Shown: positions 20,954 to 32,257, counted from the first letter of the stretch. The stretch is DNA of 56,322 nucleotides from Deinococcus radiotolerans (GCF_014647435.1 NZ_BMPE01000019.1:1-56322), one strand, 5' to 3'. Notes: generated from the sequence alone by a model not told the origin. Translations and numbers: made by a program.

Positions 20954-21583
20954 TCAGCGGGTGATCGCGCTGAACATGAGATAGGCCGTGCCGGCGCTCA
21001 GCACCGCCCCGAAAGCCCCCAGCAGCCAGCGCATCCAGGACCGGTATGGCGGCACGTCCAGTCGGGCTTCAAGGAGGCCGCGCCGGTTCAATTTCCTACC
21101 AGGATCCATGCGCACGGTCAGCGGCGTCCCGATCGGCACGAGCGCCTGCGCCGCCCGCAGCGCCGCGCGGTCCCCCTGGTCATCCAGGTCGCACAGGGGC
21201 GGACGGGGCTGCGGACGGGGCAGCATCACGGCGTTCAGGGCCCGGGGCTGCACCTCCGCCACGCGGCCACCGGGCAGGTCCAGGGTCACGGCGACCCGCG
21301 CCGAACTGTTCCCACTGAGCCACCAGCCCAGCCCGAACCCCTGCACCACCCGGTGGCCGGTCACGACACCGTCCTCCAGCGGCCAGGTGCCGGTCCACTG
21401 CTCCGGGCGGGCGCGCAGGCCCATCCAAATCAGCCACAGGCCTGCCGCGACCATCGCCACCCCACCGGGAATGTTCAGTGAAAGCCACACGGCTCGGGGC
21501 AGCAGGTCCCGACTCAGCGCGCCGTACACCACCAGCAGGATGAAGCCCAGGCCCTTCAGGTCACGCAGCAGAAATCGCGGCAC
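20954..21583 (-). CDS. Membrane protein of unknown function
   Basis: The 209-residue product has hydrophobic helices near the N-terminus (about 10-25 and 37-55) and C-terminus (about 185-205). These flank a soluble part rich in Pro and Arg, a layout like DUF3592-type proteins. I cannot name a family with confidence. The GTG start is supported by TACCCT (21589-21594) 5 nt upstream. The next gene on this strand, the potassium channel, starts 30 nt after its stop. Confidence 0.75.
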   Translation of the reverse strand: MPRFLLRDLKGLGFILLVVYGALSRDLLPRAVWLSLNIPGGVAMVAAGLWLIWMGLRARPEQWTGTWPLEDGVVTGHRVVQGFGLGWWLSGNSSARVAVTLDLPGGRVAEVQPRALNAVMLPRPQPRPPLCDLDDQGDRAALRAAQALVPIGTPLTVRMDPGRKLNRRGLLEARLDVPPYRSWMRWLLGAFGAVLSAGTAYLMFSAITR

Positions 21584-21619
21584 GCCTCAGGGTACGCGGT
21601 GCGGTGCGCGGGGTTCCCG

Positions 21620-23062
21620 TCAGGCGGGTTCTTTCGGGGTGAGGTTCGCCGCGATGAAGTCCTTGAGGGTCTGCACGTCGTTGGGGATCACCTGGAAGCG
21701 TTTGGGGGCCTGCTCGATGCCGTCGAAGCGGGCGGGGCGCCCTGGGGTCTGCCCCACGGCCGCCTGTACGGTCTCCTCGAACTTGGCGGGCAGGGCGGTT
21801 TCCAGGCAGATCATGGGCACGCCGGGCCGCTGGTAGGCCTGCCCGACGAGGACACCGTCGGCGGTGTGCGGGTCGATCAGGCGGCCATACGTCTCGAAGA
21901 CGGTGCGGATGGTGCGCAGGCGGTCGGCGTGGGTGCTGCGTCCGCTGCGGAAGCCGCTGGCCTGCACGGCGTCCCAGTGAGGGGTGCCACTCAGGGCGAC
22001 GGGGCGGCTCTGGCCGACCTCGTCCCACCAACTGCGCGTCTGCACGGCGTCCGCTCCGGCGATCAGGTACAGGTAGCGTTCGAAGTTGCTGGCCTTGCCG
22101 ATGTCCATGCTGGGGCTGCTGGTCACCGCGACCCGGTCGGCGGGGCGGACGTGGTAGGTGCCGCCGCTGAAGAAGTCGTGCAGGACGTCGTTCTCGTTGC
22201 TGGCGACGAGCAGCTGCCCGATGGGCAGGCCCATGGATTTGGCGAGGTACCCGGCGAACACGTTCCCGAAGTTCCCGGACGGCACGCTGAAGTCGGCCTC
22301 TGCCCCGGCGGGGAGGTTCAGGGCGAGGTACGCCTTGAAGTAGTACACGGCCTGCGCGAGCACCCGCGCCCAGTTGATGCTGTTCACCGCGCCGATGTCG
22401 TAGCGGGCCTTGAAGTCCGCGTCGGCGTTCACGGCCTTCACGAGGTCCTGACAGTCGTCGAAGACGCCCTCCACGGCCAGGTTGAAGATGTTCGGCTCCT
22501 GGAGGCTGAACATCTGCGCCTGCTGAAAGGCACTCATGCGGCCGTGCGGGGAGAGCATCACGACGTTCACGCGCGCCTTGCCGAGCATGGCGTACTCGGC
22601 CGCCGAGCCGGTGTCGCCGCTGGTGGCGCCCAGGATGTTCAGCCGCTCGTCGCGGCGTTCCAGAACGTACTCGAACACCTGCCCCAGGAACTGCATGGCC
22701 ATGTCCTTGAACGCCAGGGACGGCCCGTTTGACAGTTCCAGCAGGTACAGGCCGCCCCCGTCCGGACCCGTCTCGCCCAGCGGGGTCAGGGGCGTGATCT
22801 CGGGGCTGTGGAAGACCTCTTGCGTGTACGTGCTCCGCAGCAGGGCGCGCAGGTCCGCTTCGGGGATGTCCGTGATGAAGGGGCGCATCACCTCGTAGGC
22901 GAGGTCCGCGTAGCTGAGGTCCCGCCACGCGGCCAGCTGCTCAGGCGTGACTGTGGGAATCGACTCGGGCATCGCCAGCCCGCCGTCCGGGGCGAGGCCC
23001 GAGAGCAGCACGTCCGAGAAGGACCCGAGGTCGCGCGCGCCGCGCGTGGAAACGTACTTCAT
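21620..23062 (-). CDS. thrC: Threonine synthase
   Basis: This PLP enzyme converts O-phosphohomoserine to threonine. The 480-residue product has the N-terminal KYVSTRG motif, the PLP lysine K119 in SLAFKDMAM, ATSGDTGSAA for phosphate binding and SGNFGNVFAGYLAK. It belongs to the longer threonine synthase class that begins MKY-STRG. I chose the ATG at 23062 for the family N-terminus, with GGGAGG just upstream; an ATG 18 nt earlier is possible. Its substrate comes from thrB at 2458. Confidence 0.95.
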   Translation of the reverse strand: MKYVSTRGARDLGSFSDVLLSGLAPDGGLAMPESIPTVTPEQLAAWRDLSYADLAYEVMRPFITDIPEADLRALLRSTYTQEVFHSPEITPLTPLGETGPDGGGLYLLELSNGPSLAFKDMAMQFLGQVFEYVLERRDERLNILGATSGDTGSAAEYAMLGKARVNVVMLSPHGRMSAFQQAQMFSLQEPNIFNLAVEGVFDDCQDLVKAVNADADFKARYDIGAVNSINWARVLAQAVYYFKAYLALNLPAGAEADFSVPSGNFGNVFAGYLAKSMGLPIGQLLVASNENDVLHDFFSGGTYHVRPADRVAVTSSPSMDIGKASNFERYLYLIAGADAVQTRSWWDEVGQSRPVALSGTPHWDAVQASGFRSGRSTHADRLRTIRTVFETYGRLIDPHTADGVLVGQAYQRPGVPMICLETALPAKFEETVQAAVGQTPGRPARFDGIEQAPKRFQVIPNDVQTLKDFIAANLTPKEPA

Positions 23063-23619
23063 GCATCCTCCCGCGCCCACGCGGTGGGCGACTTGCGTGC
23101 CGTCACTCTAGCGGCGGCGCCCGCTGCACCGCCGCGCGCGCACTAGGGCACTGACCACCCCGTCCACGCGGTCTTCATCTGGCGGGGCGGCGGATTCTGA
23201 CAGAACTGTTACTGGGCGCCTCCGTCCTGACCGGGCGCCCACGTCCGGCGGGTCGGGGCCCTGTCCGGCCGGCGCTGGCGGCCTGGCCAGCCCAGGCGGA
23301 AGCCGTCCCAGACGCAGGGCACGCCGGTCCATCCCCGCAGGCCCCCGGGCCAGACGGTGGAGGTCCGCGCGGGGCTGTGCGTGTGGGTCACTCAGGAACG
23401 GTTCATGCGGGGACGTGTGACAGGTGCGAAGGGCAGCGGCCGCCATCATGACCTCACTCGCTACGGAGACAACGGGCGAGAAGAGGCGACGAAGCGTGGT
23501 CCTGTATGCGGGCACCTGGGACACGTGGAGCCAGTGGTGCGACCGGCTTTTCGACCAGTGTTCCAGCCCGGCTGGACGCTGGACCCACCAACTGCGACCC
23601 CTCGCAGGAGGAGTACCCC
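23063..23619. other. 557-nt region without a supported gene
   Basis: This stretch separates thrC (minus) from the lipoprotein gene (plus). Open frames exist on both strands, for example 23209-23391 minus, but none has an SD, a -10 box or recognisable similarity. A small ACAG-AA-CTGT palindrome lies near 23202-23211. It must hold both promoters and may include a decayed gene. Confidence 0.5.
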
Positions 23620-24006
23620 ATGCGCGCATTTCTTCTGTCTGCACTGATCGCGGTGCTGGCCACCAGCTGCGGTGGCCCCGCCACGCCCAGCACCACCTCC
23701 CAGTCCACCGACAGCCACATCGACGTGACGGCCCCCAAGGTCACCATGGTGATGAACCCCCAGACGCTGCGGGAAAAGGGCAACGTGTTCTTCCGCCTGT
23801 CCACCCAGGACAACGTCGCCGTGTCCCGCGTGGTGCTGATCATCGACGGGCAGACTTTCGTGGACGACCCGACCGCGTACAACTCCTACGCGAAGTACTT
23901 CGAGGCGGGCAGCAACGGCGAGCACACCGTGACCGTCCGCGTGTACGACCTCGCGCAGAACGTCACCGAGCAGACCCAGAACTTCAACGTCCGCATCGGG
24001 CAGTAA
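23620..24006 (+). CDS. Lipoprotein with Ig-like domain
   Basis: The 128-residue product has a signal peptide ending in the lipobox LATSC (lipid-modified C15 expected). A Ser/Thr linker follows, then one Ig-like beta-sandwich. In that sandwich DNVAVSRVVLIIDG and NGEHTVTVRVYDLAQN are typical of bacterial Ig domains. It should be anchored on the outer face of the inner membrane or in the envelope; its partner is unknown. The ATG at 23620 is set by the SD GGAGGAG. Confidence 0.84.
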   Translation: MRAFLLSALIAVLATSCGGPATPSTTSQSTDSHIDVTAPKVTMVMNPQTLREKGNVFFRLSTQDNVAVSRVVLIIDGQTFVDDPTAYNSYAKYFEAGSNGEHTVTVRVYDLAQNVTEQTQNFNVRIGQ

Positions 24007-24128
24007 GGCGGCCCGGACCCGCTGGTCCTGATTCGGCCCTGGCCACGCCGTCCGGTATGACACCTGTCACCCGGCGCGCCTGACAGGCGGCACTGGGGCG
24101 CGCCGCGCGGCCCTGGCACGCTGGGGGC

Positions 24129-25037
24129 ATGAACGCGATCGAACTGAGCGGTGTGAACAAGACCTTCGGGCGGGTGACGGCGCTGCGCGACCTGAACCTG
24201 AGTGTGCGCGCCGGGGAACTCACGGCGCTGCTGGGGCCGAACGGGGCGGGCAAGACCACCGCCATCAACCTGATGCTGGGGCTGGCGGCGCCCAGCGCGG
24301 GTCAGGTGCGCGTGCTGGGCGGCAACCCCCGCGATGACGTGGTACGCGCCCGGATCGGGTCGATGCCGCAGGAGAGCGCGCTGCCACCCGCGCTGACCGT
24401 GCGCGAGGCGGTCACGCTGCTGGCGTCGTTCTACCCGGCGCCGCTGCCGGTGGCGCAGGCACTAGCCCTGGCTGACCTAGAGGGCGTGGCGCACCGCCGT
24501 TCGGGCGCGCTGTCCGGTGGGCAGAAGCGGCGCCTGGCGTTCGCGCTGGCGGCGGTCGGGAATCCCGAGGTGCTGCTGATCGACGAGCCCACCACCGGCA
24601 TGGACGCCCAGAGCCGACTGGCGTTCTGGGAGGCTGTGACTGCCCTGAAGGCGGCGGGGCGCACGATCCTGCTCACCACGCACTACCTGGAGGAGGCCGA
24701 ACGCGCCGCGGACCGGGTGGTCGTCATGAACGCCGGGGCGGTGCTGGCGGACGGTAGCCCAGAGGCGCTGCGCTCGCAGGCGGGCGGGGCGCGCGTGAGC
24801 TTCACGTCCGATCTGGTACTGGCCGAGCTGCGGCACCTGCCGGGCGCCGAGGACGTCCGCGTGGACGCCCAGGGGCACGCGCAGCTGCGCACGGGCGCCC
24901 CCGAGGCGCTGCTGCGCGCTCTGATCGCGCGGGACGTGCCCTTCTCGAACCTGGAGGTCACGCGCGCCAGCCTCGAAGACGCCTTCCTCTCGCTGACCGC
25001 CCCGGCCGGACCCGCCGGGAAGGACGTGACCGCATGA
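24129..25037 (+). CDS. ABC exporter ATPase
   Basis: The 302-residue ATPase has Walker A GPNGAGKT (36-43), a Q-loop at MPQE, signature LSGGQKRR (about 127-134), Walker B LLIDEP and the H-loop TTHY. It powers the ABC-2 permease encoded next, whose start overlaps its stop by 4 nt. The subfamily exports drugs, peptides or lipids; the cargo is unknown. CACGCT (24117-24122), a C-variant of the -10 box, lies 6 nt before the ATG. Confidence 0.92.
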   Translation: MNAIELSGVNKTFGRVTALRDLNLSVRAGELTALLGPNGAGKTTAINLMLGLAAPSAGQVRVLGGNPRDDVVRARIGSMPQESALPPALTVREAVTLLASFYPAPLPVAQALALADLEGVAHRRSGALSGGQKRRLAFALAAVGNPEVLLIDEPTTGMDAQSRLAFWEAVTALKAAGRTILLTTHYLEEAERAADRVVVMNAGAVLADGSPEALRSQAGGARVSFTSDLVLAELRHLPGAEDVRVDAQGHAQLRTGAPEALLRALIARDVPFSNLEVTRASLEDAFLSLTAPAGPAGKDVTA

Positions 25038-25855
25038 CCCACCTGACCTCTGCCCGGCCCACCGACCTGCCCGCCCCGGTAACGGGCGCGCGCCGCGCAC
25101 CGCGCCTGCGCGCGCTGGGGGGGCTGGTGCTGGCCGAGCTGCGCCGCATGCTGCGCAACCCGATGTTCGCGGTGGGCACCATCGGCTTCCCGGTGATGTT
25201 CTTCGCGCTGTTCGGCCTGAGCGCCGTGAACGAGACCACGGCGGAGGGCCTGAAGGTGGGGCCGCTGATCCTGGTGAATTTCGGGGCGTACTCGCTGCTG
25301 TCCCTGGCCATGTTCTCGTTCGGGTCGGCGGTGGCGCTGGAACGCACCGGCGGGTGGCTGCGGCTGCTGCGGGCGTCGCCCCTCCCGGCGGGCGTGTACT
25401 TCGCGGCGAAGGTGGGCGCGGCGCTGCTGTTCAGCGCGCTGAGCCTGGGCGTGCTGTACACCTTCGCGCACGTGGCGGGCGGCGTGAGCATCCCGGCGGG
25501 CACGGCGCTGCTGCTGCTGGCGAAGCTGCTGCTGGGCATGGTGCCGCTGATCGCGCTGGGCCTGAGCATCGGCTTCCTGGTCACGCCGACCGGCGCGCAG
25601 ATCACCGCGAACCTCGTGAGTGTCCTGATGTCCTTCGCGTCGGGCCTGTTCACCCCGCTGGACCAGATGCCCGCGTTCGTGCAGAAGGTCGCGCCGTACC
25701 TGCCCGCGTACCACCTGGGGGCCGTGGCGCGCGGCACGGTGGCCGGGCAGACGGCGGGCGAGGCCGGGCACTGGCTGGCGCTGCTGGGCTTCGCCGCCTT
25801 GTTCGGCGCGCTGGCCGCGTGGGGCCTGAAACGCGACGAGAGCCGCGAGGGCTGA
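25034..25855 (+). CDS. ABC-2 type permease
   Basis: The 273-residue membrane protein has about six helices. It includes the ABC-2 hallmark near the fifth helix (SFASGLFTPLDQMPAFVQKVAPYLPAYH), split here by the motif F-T-P-L. ATGA overlap with the ATPase gene indicates translational coupling. The pair forms a minimal exporter, and the histidine kinase/response regulator pair follows 128 nt later, as in many self-sensing export modules. Confidence 0.91.
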   Translation: MTHLTSARPTDLPAPVTGARRAPRLRALGGLVLAELRRMLRNPMFAVGTIGFPVMFFALFGLSAVNETTAEGLKVGPLILVNFGAYSLLSLAMFSFGSAVALERTGGWLRLLRASPLPAGVYFAAKVGAALLFSALSLGVLYTFAHVAGGVSIPAGTALLLLAKLLLGMVPLIALGLSIGFLVTPTGAQITANLVSVLMSFASGLFTPLDQMPAFVQKVAPYLPAYHLGAVARGTVAGQTAGEAGHWLALLGFAALFGALAAWGLKRDESREG

Positions 25856-25983
25856 GCACCGGGGGGAGGCGGGCCGCCAGGAGCGGTACCCGCACCCCCC
25901 GTTTCAGGCATCCTGGGGGGGACCGGCCTCGTCCTGCTGTCCCCTGTCCCCTGACTCTTCACCCGTCCGCTTCTGGAGGCTTC

Positions 25984-27152
25984 ATGAACCGCATTCCCTT
26001 CGCGCAGCAGGTGCCGCACGAGGTGCGCCGATCGGGGCGCACGCTGCTGTTCTGGCAGGTGTTTCCGCTGCTGTGGCTGGCGTTCCTGTACTACCCGGTG
26101 CAGGCGTTCCTGGACGCGCCGCACGGGCCGGGCGCGGCGGCGCTGTTCTGGGGCCTGAACACCGTGTTCGTGGGCGTGTTCCTGCGCAGCTTCTGGGGCC
26201 GCCCGGACCCGCGCTGGAGCGTGGGTGGCTGGGCGCTGAGCGTCGTGACGTACGCGCTGCTGCTGCCGCTCGCGCCGGGCGGGGCGAGCGCGTACCTGAT
26301 CTACGGCGGCAGCATGATCGGCTTCCAGGCCAGCACGGGACTGGCCGCGTGGCTGGCGATCCTGAACGTCGCGCTGATGATCCTGCCCTTCTGGAACGGC
26401 ACGTACGCGCCGGGGGATCTGGCGTGGCTGGCCCCGAACATGCTGTTCACGCTGGTGGCCGCGTACGGGAATCACGCGTCGTTCCGGCGGCGGGTGGCGG
26501 ACGCGCAGCTGACCGCCGCGCACGCCGAGCAGGAGCGGCTGGCGGCCGAAGCCGAGCGGGAGCGGATCGCGCGGGACCTGCACGACCTGCTGGGCCACAC
26601 CCTGAGCGTGATCGTGCTGAAAAGCGAGCTGGCCGGGAAACTCGCCGGGCGCGACCCGGCGCGGGCCGCCGAGGAGATCCGCGAGGTGGAACGCATCAGC
26701 CGCGAGGCGCTGGGCGAGGTGCGCGCCGCCGTGAGCGGCTACCGCGGCAGCGGCCTCAGTGCCGAACTGGCCCGCGCCAAGGTGGCGCTGGACGCCGCCG
26801 GGGTGCGCCTGACGGTGGGCAGCGCCCTGTGCGCCCTGCCGCCCGCGACCGAGGCGGCCGCCGCGATGCTGCTGCGCGAGGCGGTCACGAACGTCGTCAG
26901 GCACGCCCGCGCCCGTACGGTGGACGTGACCCTGGTGCCGCAGGGGCGCGGCTGGCAGCTGACCGTCCGCGACGACGGCGTGGGCGGCCTGGGCCCCGAG
27001 GGAAGCGGCCTGACCGGCATGCGCGAGCGGCTGCGGGCCATCGGGGGCACCCTGACGCGCGACGGGCGGGGCGGCACCACCCTGACGGCCACGCTGCCCG
27101 GCGAGGACGAGCGCGCGGCCCTGACCGTCCCGGCCGGGGCGCGGGGGCGCGC

Positions 27153-27156
<4 letters not shown>
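25984..27156 (+). CDS. DesK-type sensor histidine kinase
   Basis: The 390-residue kinase has about five or six membrane helices (up to about 160) and a short coiled coil. The phosphoacceptor is H200 in RDLHDLLGH (HisKA_3), and an HATPase domain follows with N-box LREAVTNVVRHA and G-boxes DDGVGG and GSGLTGM. It has no large outer domain, so it likely senses membrane state or the adjacent transporter. An SD (GGAGG) precedes the ATG by 6 nt. Its stop overlaps the response regulator start. Confidence 0.93.
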
Positions 27157-27755
<599 letters not shown>

Positions 27756-27868
27756 CGCGGGGGCCCGATCACGGGTTGATCATGGGGCGCCGCGCATGCT
27801 GCGGGTGTCACCACCCCCCGGGCCGCGAGTGCGCGCCTGAAAACCCCGGTGGTTCCCAGGAGTGCTCC

Positions 27869-29440
27869 ATGCGCCAGTTCCCCCACGTTTCCTCCGCCCG
27901 CCGCCTGTGCTCACTGCTGCTGACCGCCCTGCTCATCCCGGGCGCCGCCGCCCAGGGCACCGTGACGCCCATCCGGGTGCCGGTCGTCACGCCGGTGAAC
28001 CCGAATGTCGTCCGGGTCCTCACGCGGCCGCAGCTCGTGCCGGGCAAGCAGCCTGTGAAGAAGTCCAGCGTGGCGAAGGACTCCTACGCGGCGCAGGGCA
28101 GCTCAGGTCCGCTGGTGTGCTCCCGCGAAACCTTCAATGTGGCGACGGCCCCCATCGAGTACGCCATGTACAACCTCGACGGGGACAAGATGTGGGTGGG
28201 GTCCCTGGTGGACGCCAGCACGGTCCAGAACGGCCTGGGGTCCCTGCGGGCCATCAACGTGCCCGAGTCCCGCCGCGCGCCGTACCGGGTTACGACGGCG
28301 CTGCCCATCGCGAACGGCAGCGCGACCATCCAGCCGAACCTCAGCGCGTACAACGGCGCCCTGGCCGGCATCCGGCAGGCGCTGAGCGGCACGCCGTACG
28401 GGTCGAGCACCCGCTACGAGGTGACCGAGCAGAGCACCGCCGAGACCAGCGCCCTGAACCTGGGCCTGAACGCCCACTACCTAACCGGCAAGGTGTCCAT
28501 GAACCTGTCGAGCAGCAGCAGCGCCCTGAGCAACACGGTCACGGCGGCGTTCGTGCAGAACGCGTTCACCGTGAACGCCGACCTGGGGGGCCGCCCCGCG
28601 CGCGAGGCCTTCCTGCAGAACCCCACGCCCGAGGACCTGCAGGCAGTCGGCGGCGCGGCGTACATCGACAGCATCACGTACGGGCGCCTGCTGATGGTTA
28701 CCATGACGGGCAGTTACAGCAGTCAGGAGATGAAACTGGCCCTCCAGGCCGCGTACGAGGGCGTCACGTACGGTGCGAGCGGCAACCTGAACGTGGACGT
28801 GAAGAAGGTCATCCAGGGCAGTTCGTTCAAGGTGTACGCCAGCGGCGGCGATGAGCAGGCGGTCGTGGACCTGATCCACACGCAGAAACTCGGGTCGTAC
28901 TTCCAGCGGCCCGCGACGCCCACCACGCTCGTGCCCATCAGCTACACCGCCCGCGACGTGGACAGCGGCCTGTACGCGGCGTTCAGCACGACCGGCAGGT
29001 ACGCCGTGACGGTGTGCAACCCGGCCAGCGTGAAGGTCAGCATGCGGATGTACTACCAGTCCATCGAGCCCGAGGACAGCAAGTACGACGACATCTACGG
29101 CAGCCTCAGCTGGGACGGGCAGAGCCTGTGGAACGTGGGGTCCGGGCAGCACTTCGACCTGTACAAGGGCCAGACGTTCACGGTGAACGCGCAGCCCATG
29201 CCGCTGACCCTGAACTACGACGAGCCGCGCACCGCGCGCGTCAGTGGCAGCGTCATGGACTACGACTCGCTCAGCGCGAACGACGTGGTGGGCAACTTCA
29301 ACGACCTGATCGACCTGAACGGGGTGGCGGCCGAGTTCCGCGCCAACCCAGGCCGCACCACGGTCCGCCGCGAGATCCGCCGGCGCGGGGAGTCCGACGC
29401 GGACGGCGTCCTGATCATCGAGTTCAGCCGCCTGAACTGA
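27869..29440 (+). CDS. Secreted cholesterol-dependent-cytolysin-like protein
   Basis: The 523-residue product has a signal peptide (about 1-28) and a core that follows the thiol-activated cytolysin family. In order it shows AAFVQNAFTVNADL (227-240, aligning with the family's YTVSADLP region), ITYGRLLMVTM (269-279, matching VAYGRxxYVKL) and SSFKVYASGGD (318-328, matching the VVLGGD region). The tryptophan-rich undecapeptide of classical toxins is absent, so it is CDC-like rather than a canonical cholesterol-binding toxin. The last ~120 residues form a separate beta-rich region. An AGGAG SD precedes the ATG. Target and activity are unknown. Confidence 0.82.
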   Translation: MRQFPHVSSARRLCSLLLTALLIPGAAAQGTVTPIRVPVVTPVNPNVVRVLTRPQLVPGKQPVKKSSVAKDSYAAQGSSGPLVCSRETFNVATAPIEYAMYNLDGDKMWVGSLVDASTVQNGLGSLRAINVPESRRAPYRVTTALPIANGSATIQPNLSAYNGALAGIRQALSGTPYGSSTRYEVTEQSTAETSALNLGLNAHYLTGKVSMNLSSSSSALSNTVTAAFVQNAFTVNADLGGRPAREAFLQNPTPEDLQAVGGAAYIDSITYGRLLMVTMTGSYSSQEMKLALQAAYEGVTYGASGNLNVDVKKVIQGSSFKVYASGGDEQAVVDLIHTQKLGSYFQRPATPTTLVPISYTARDVDSGLYAAFSTTGRYAVTVCNPASVKVSMRMYYQSIEPEDSKYDDIYGSLSWDGQSLWNVGSGQHFDLYKGQTFTVNAQPMPLTLNYDEPRTARVSGSVMDYDSLSANDVVGNFNDLIDLNGVAAEFRANPGRTTVRREIRRRGESDADGVLIIEFSRLN

Positions 29441-29449
29441 CCCACAGGG

Positions 29450-29481
29450 CCGCCTCCGCCCGCTCCTGCGCGGCGGGGGCG
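29450..29481 (+). terminator. Possible terminator after the CDC-like gene
   Basis: A roughly 10-bp GC stem with one wobble pair lies about 11 nt after the stop, followed by TTCGGTC only. Confidence 0.35.
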
Positions 29482-29534
29482 TTCGGTCAGGGGTTCTGAA
29501 GCCCGCGCGCACCATTCCCACGGCGTGCATCCGG

Positions 29535-29540
29535 TAGCGT
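29535..29540 (+). promoter_or_regulatory. -10 box of aguB
   Basis: TAGCGT lies 7 nt before the ATG at 29548; it overlaps an upstream GTG at 29539 and so selects the shorter protein. Confidence 0.6.
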
Positions 29541-29547
29541 GTCCCCC

Positions 29548-30435
<888 letters not shown>

Positions 30436-30449
30436 GGCACGCGGGGAGG

Positions 30450-30483
30450 CGGGGCGCGGCCAAGAGTTGGGGGCCGCGTCCCG
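30450..30483. terminator. Hairpin between aguB and the alcohol dehydrogenase gene
   Basis: A 12-bp stem with one G-T pair (30450-30461 with 30472-30483) but no T-tract. Confidence 0.4.
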
Positions 30484-30522
30484 CTGTCCATTCACCCCTG
30501 CCGTGGCCGCGCGGCGCGCTGG

Positions 30523-30528
30523 TACGCT
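30523..30528 (+). promoter_or_regulatory. -10 box of the alcohol dehydrogenase gene
   Basis: TACGCT lies 7 nt before the ATG at 30536 and selects it within a longer open frame. Confidence 0.65.
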
Positions 30529-30535
30529 GACCGGC

Positions 30536-31576
30536 ATGCGCGCCGCCGTCTACGAGCAGTTCCAGCACCGCCCCGAGATCCGCACTGTGCCCGACCCGGT
30601 CCCCACCCGGGAGGGCGTGGTCCTGGAGGTCGGCGCGACCGGCGTGTGCCGCAGCGACTGGCACGGCTGGATGGGGCACGACCCGGACATCCGCCTGCCG
30701 CACGTGCCCGGGCATGAGATCGCAGGGACGGTCGTGGCGGTCGGTGCGGACGTGCGCCGCTGGCGGCCCGGTGACCGCGTGACGCTGCCGTTCGTGGCGG
30801 GCTGCGGCCGCTGCGCGGAGTGTCAGGCGGGGCACCAGCAGGTGTGCGAGCAGCAGTTCCAGCCGGGTTTCACGCACTGGGGTTCGTTCGCGCAGTTCGT
30901 GGGCATTCACTACGCCGAGCAGAACTTGGTGCGCCTGCCCGACAGCCTGGATTTCGTGACGGCGGCCAGCCTGGGTTGCCGCTTCGCCACGTCGTTCCGG
31001 GCGGTGGCGCAGCAGGGCCGGGTGCGGGGCGGCGAGTGGCTGGCCGTGCACGGCTGCGGCGGCGTGGGCCTGTCGGCGGTCATGATCGGCCGGGCGCTGG
31101 GCGCGCGCGTGGTAGCCGTGGACATTGACGACGCGAAACTGGCGCGCGCCCGGGAGCTGGGCGCGGAGGTCACCGTGAACAGCCGTCAGGTGCCCGACAC
31201 CGTGCAGGCCGTGCGGGACGTCACGGGCGGGGGCGCGCACGTGTCGCTGGACGCGCTGGGGCACCCGCAGACGGCGTTCAACTCGGTGGCGAACCTGCGG
31301 CGGCGCGGGCGGCACGTGCAGGTGGGGCTGCTGCTGGGCGACCAGAGCCGCCCGGCCCTGCCGATGGACGCCGTGATCGCCCGGGAACTGGAGATTTACG
31401 GCAGTCACGGCATGGCCGCCCACACGTACCCGGAGATGCTGGGCATGATCGAATCGGGCCTGCTGAACCCCGCCGCGCTGATCGGCGAGCGCCTCACGCT
31501 GGAAGGCGGGATTGACGCGCTGGTGACCATGGACCGCTTTGCCGGGACGGGCGTGAGCGTCATCGACCGCTTCTAG
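30536..31576 (+). CDS. Zinc-dependent alcohol dehydrogenase, MDR family
   Basis: The 346-residue medium-chain dehydrogenase has the catalytic zinc ligand in [10 protein letters not shown] and GHEIAG. The structural zinc loop [15 protein letters not shown] has four cysteines, and the NAD(P) loop is GCGGVGLSA. The substrate alcohol is unknown. Its stop codon TAG shares bases with the stop codon of the convergent regulator (CTAG at 31573-31576). Confidence 0.92.
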   Translation: MRAAVYEQFQHRPEIRTVPDPVPTREGVVLEVGATGVCRSDWHGWMGHDPDIRLPHVPGHEIAGTVVAVGADVRRWRPGDRVTLPFVAGCGRCAECQAGHQQVCEQQFQPGFTHWGSFAQFVGIHYAEQNLVRLPDSLDFVTAASLGCRFATSFRAVAQQGRVRGGEWLAVHGCGGVGLSAVMIGRALGARVVAVDIDDAKLARARELGAEVTVNSRQVPDTVQAVRDVTGGGAHVSLDALGHPQTAFNSVANLRRRGRHVQVGLLLGDQSRPALPMDAVIARELEIYGSHGMAAHTYPEMLGMIESGLLNPAALIGERLTLEGGIDALVTMDRFAGTGVSVIDRF

Positions 31577-32226
31577 CGCTCCTCCGCGCCGCCCGCCGGG
31601 GCGAGGTTCAGGCGGTACAGGTACGCGTCGGGGCCGCTGCGGGCGCCGTAGCGGATCAGGAGGGCCTGGAGGTCGCGTTGCAGGGCCTTGGCGTCCTCGC
31701 GGGTCAGGTGCAGGGTGCCCCAGTTGGCGGTCAGGGCCGGGGCGTCGTCATGCAGGAGGTCGAGCAGGTCGAAGCTGCCGGCGCGGGGGGTGATGTCCAT
31801 GCGGGTGCCGCCCGGGGTGGTGTACAGGCGCACGGCGATGTCCTCCTCGCGCTGCACGAGCGGCAGGCCCGCCTGCACGACCGCGCGGTGGAACAGGGTG
31901 CCGAAGGTGTCCTCGTGCAGGCCGATCAGGTCCTCCAGGCTGCCCAGCGCCGTGCGGTGGTACGGGATCAGGAACGCGTCTGAGACGGCGCGGTAGTGCT
32001 GCACGGGCCGGCCCCGGCGGGGTTCGGCGCGCGTGACGGCCAGCCCGGCGCGGTTCAGGCGGGTGAGGCGGTGGTGCGTGGCGTTCAGGGGGCGGTGCAG
32101 GTGCCGGGCCAGTTCGGCGGCGGTCCACTCGCGGGTCATCAGCAGGCCCAGCAGGTGCGCGTAGTCGGGGTGCAGCGCCAGCCGGGCGGCGTGCGGGTCT
32201 TCCAGGCGCGTCCAGGCTCGCGGCAT
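31573..32226 (-). CDS. ArsR-like winged-helix transcription regulator
   Basis: The 217-residue product has a winged helix in residues 20-80 ([30 protein letters not shown], with [12 protein letters not shown] as wing). The C-terminal ~130 residues, probably a ligand or dimerisation domain, I do not recognise. It is divergent from the P450 gene, and a 7-bp inverted repeat with arms 32258-32264 and 32279-32285 lies between them. It probably regulates the P450 gene. TACGCT (32233-32238) is 6 nt before the ATG. Confidence 0.83.
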   Translation of the reverse strand: MPRAWTRLEDPHAARLALHPDYAHLLGLLMTREWTAAELARHLHRPLNATHHRLTRLNRAGLAVTRAEPRRGRPVQHYRAVSDAFLIPYHRTALGSLEDLIGLHEDTFGTLFHRAVVQAGLPLVQREEDIAVRLYTTPGGTRMDITPRAGSFDLLDLLHDDAPALTANWGTLHLTREDAKALQRDLQALLIRYGARSGPDAYLYRLNLAPAGGAEER

Positions 32227-32232
32227 GCGCGC

Positions 32233-32238
32233 AGCGTA
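32233..32238 (-). promoter_or_regulatory. -10 box of the winged-helix regulator gene
   Basis: TACGCT on the minus strand lies 6 nt before the ATG at 32226. Confidence 0.6.
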
Positions 32239-32257
32239 CCGCGGCCGCGGGGCGTCT

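Noticed and set aside
23209..23391. 60-codon minus-strand frame in the same gap
   Set aside because: Codon use is acceptable, but it has a GTG with no SD or -10 box and no recognisable similarity, so I left it out of the gene list.
23108..23644. Minus-strand open frame in the thrC/lipoprotein gap
   Set aside because: It overlaps the lipoprotein start, is Arg/Pro rich without domains, and has neither an SD nor a -10 box.
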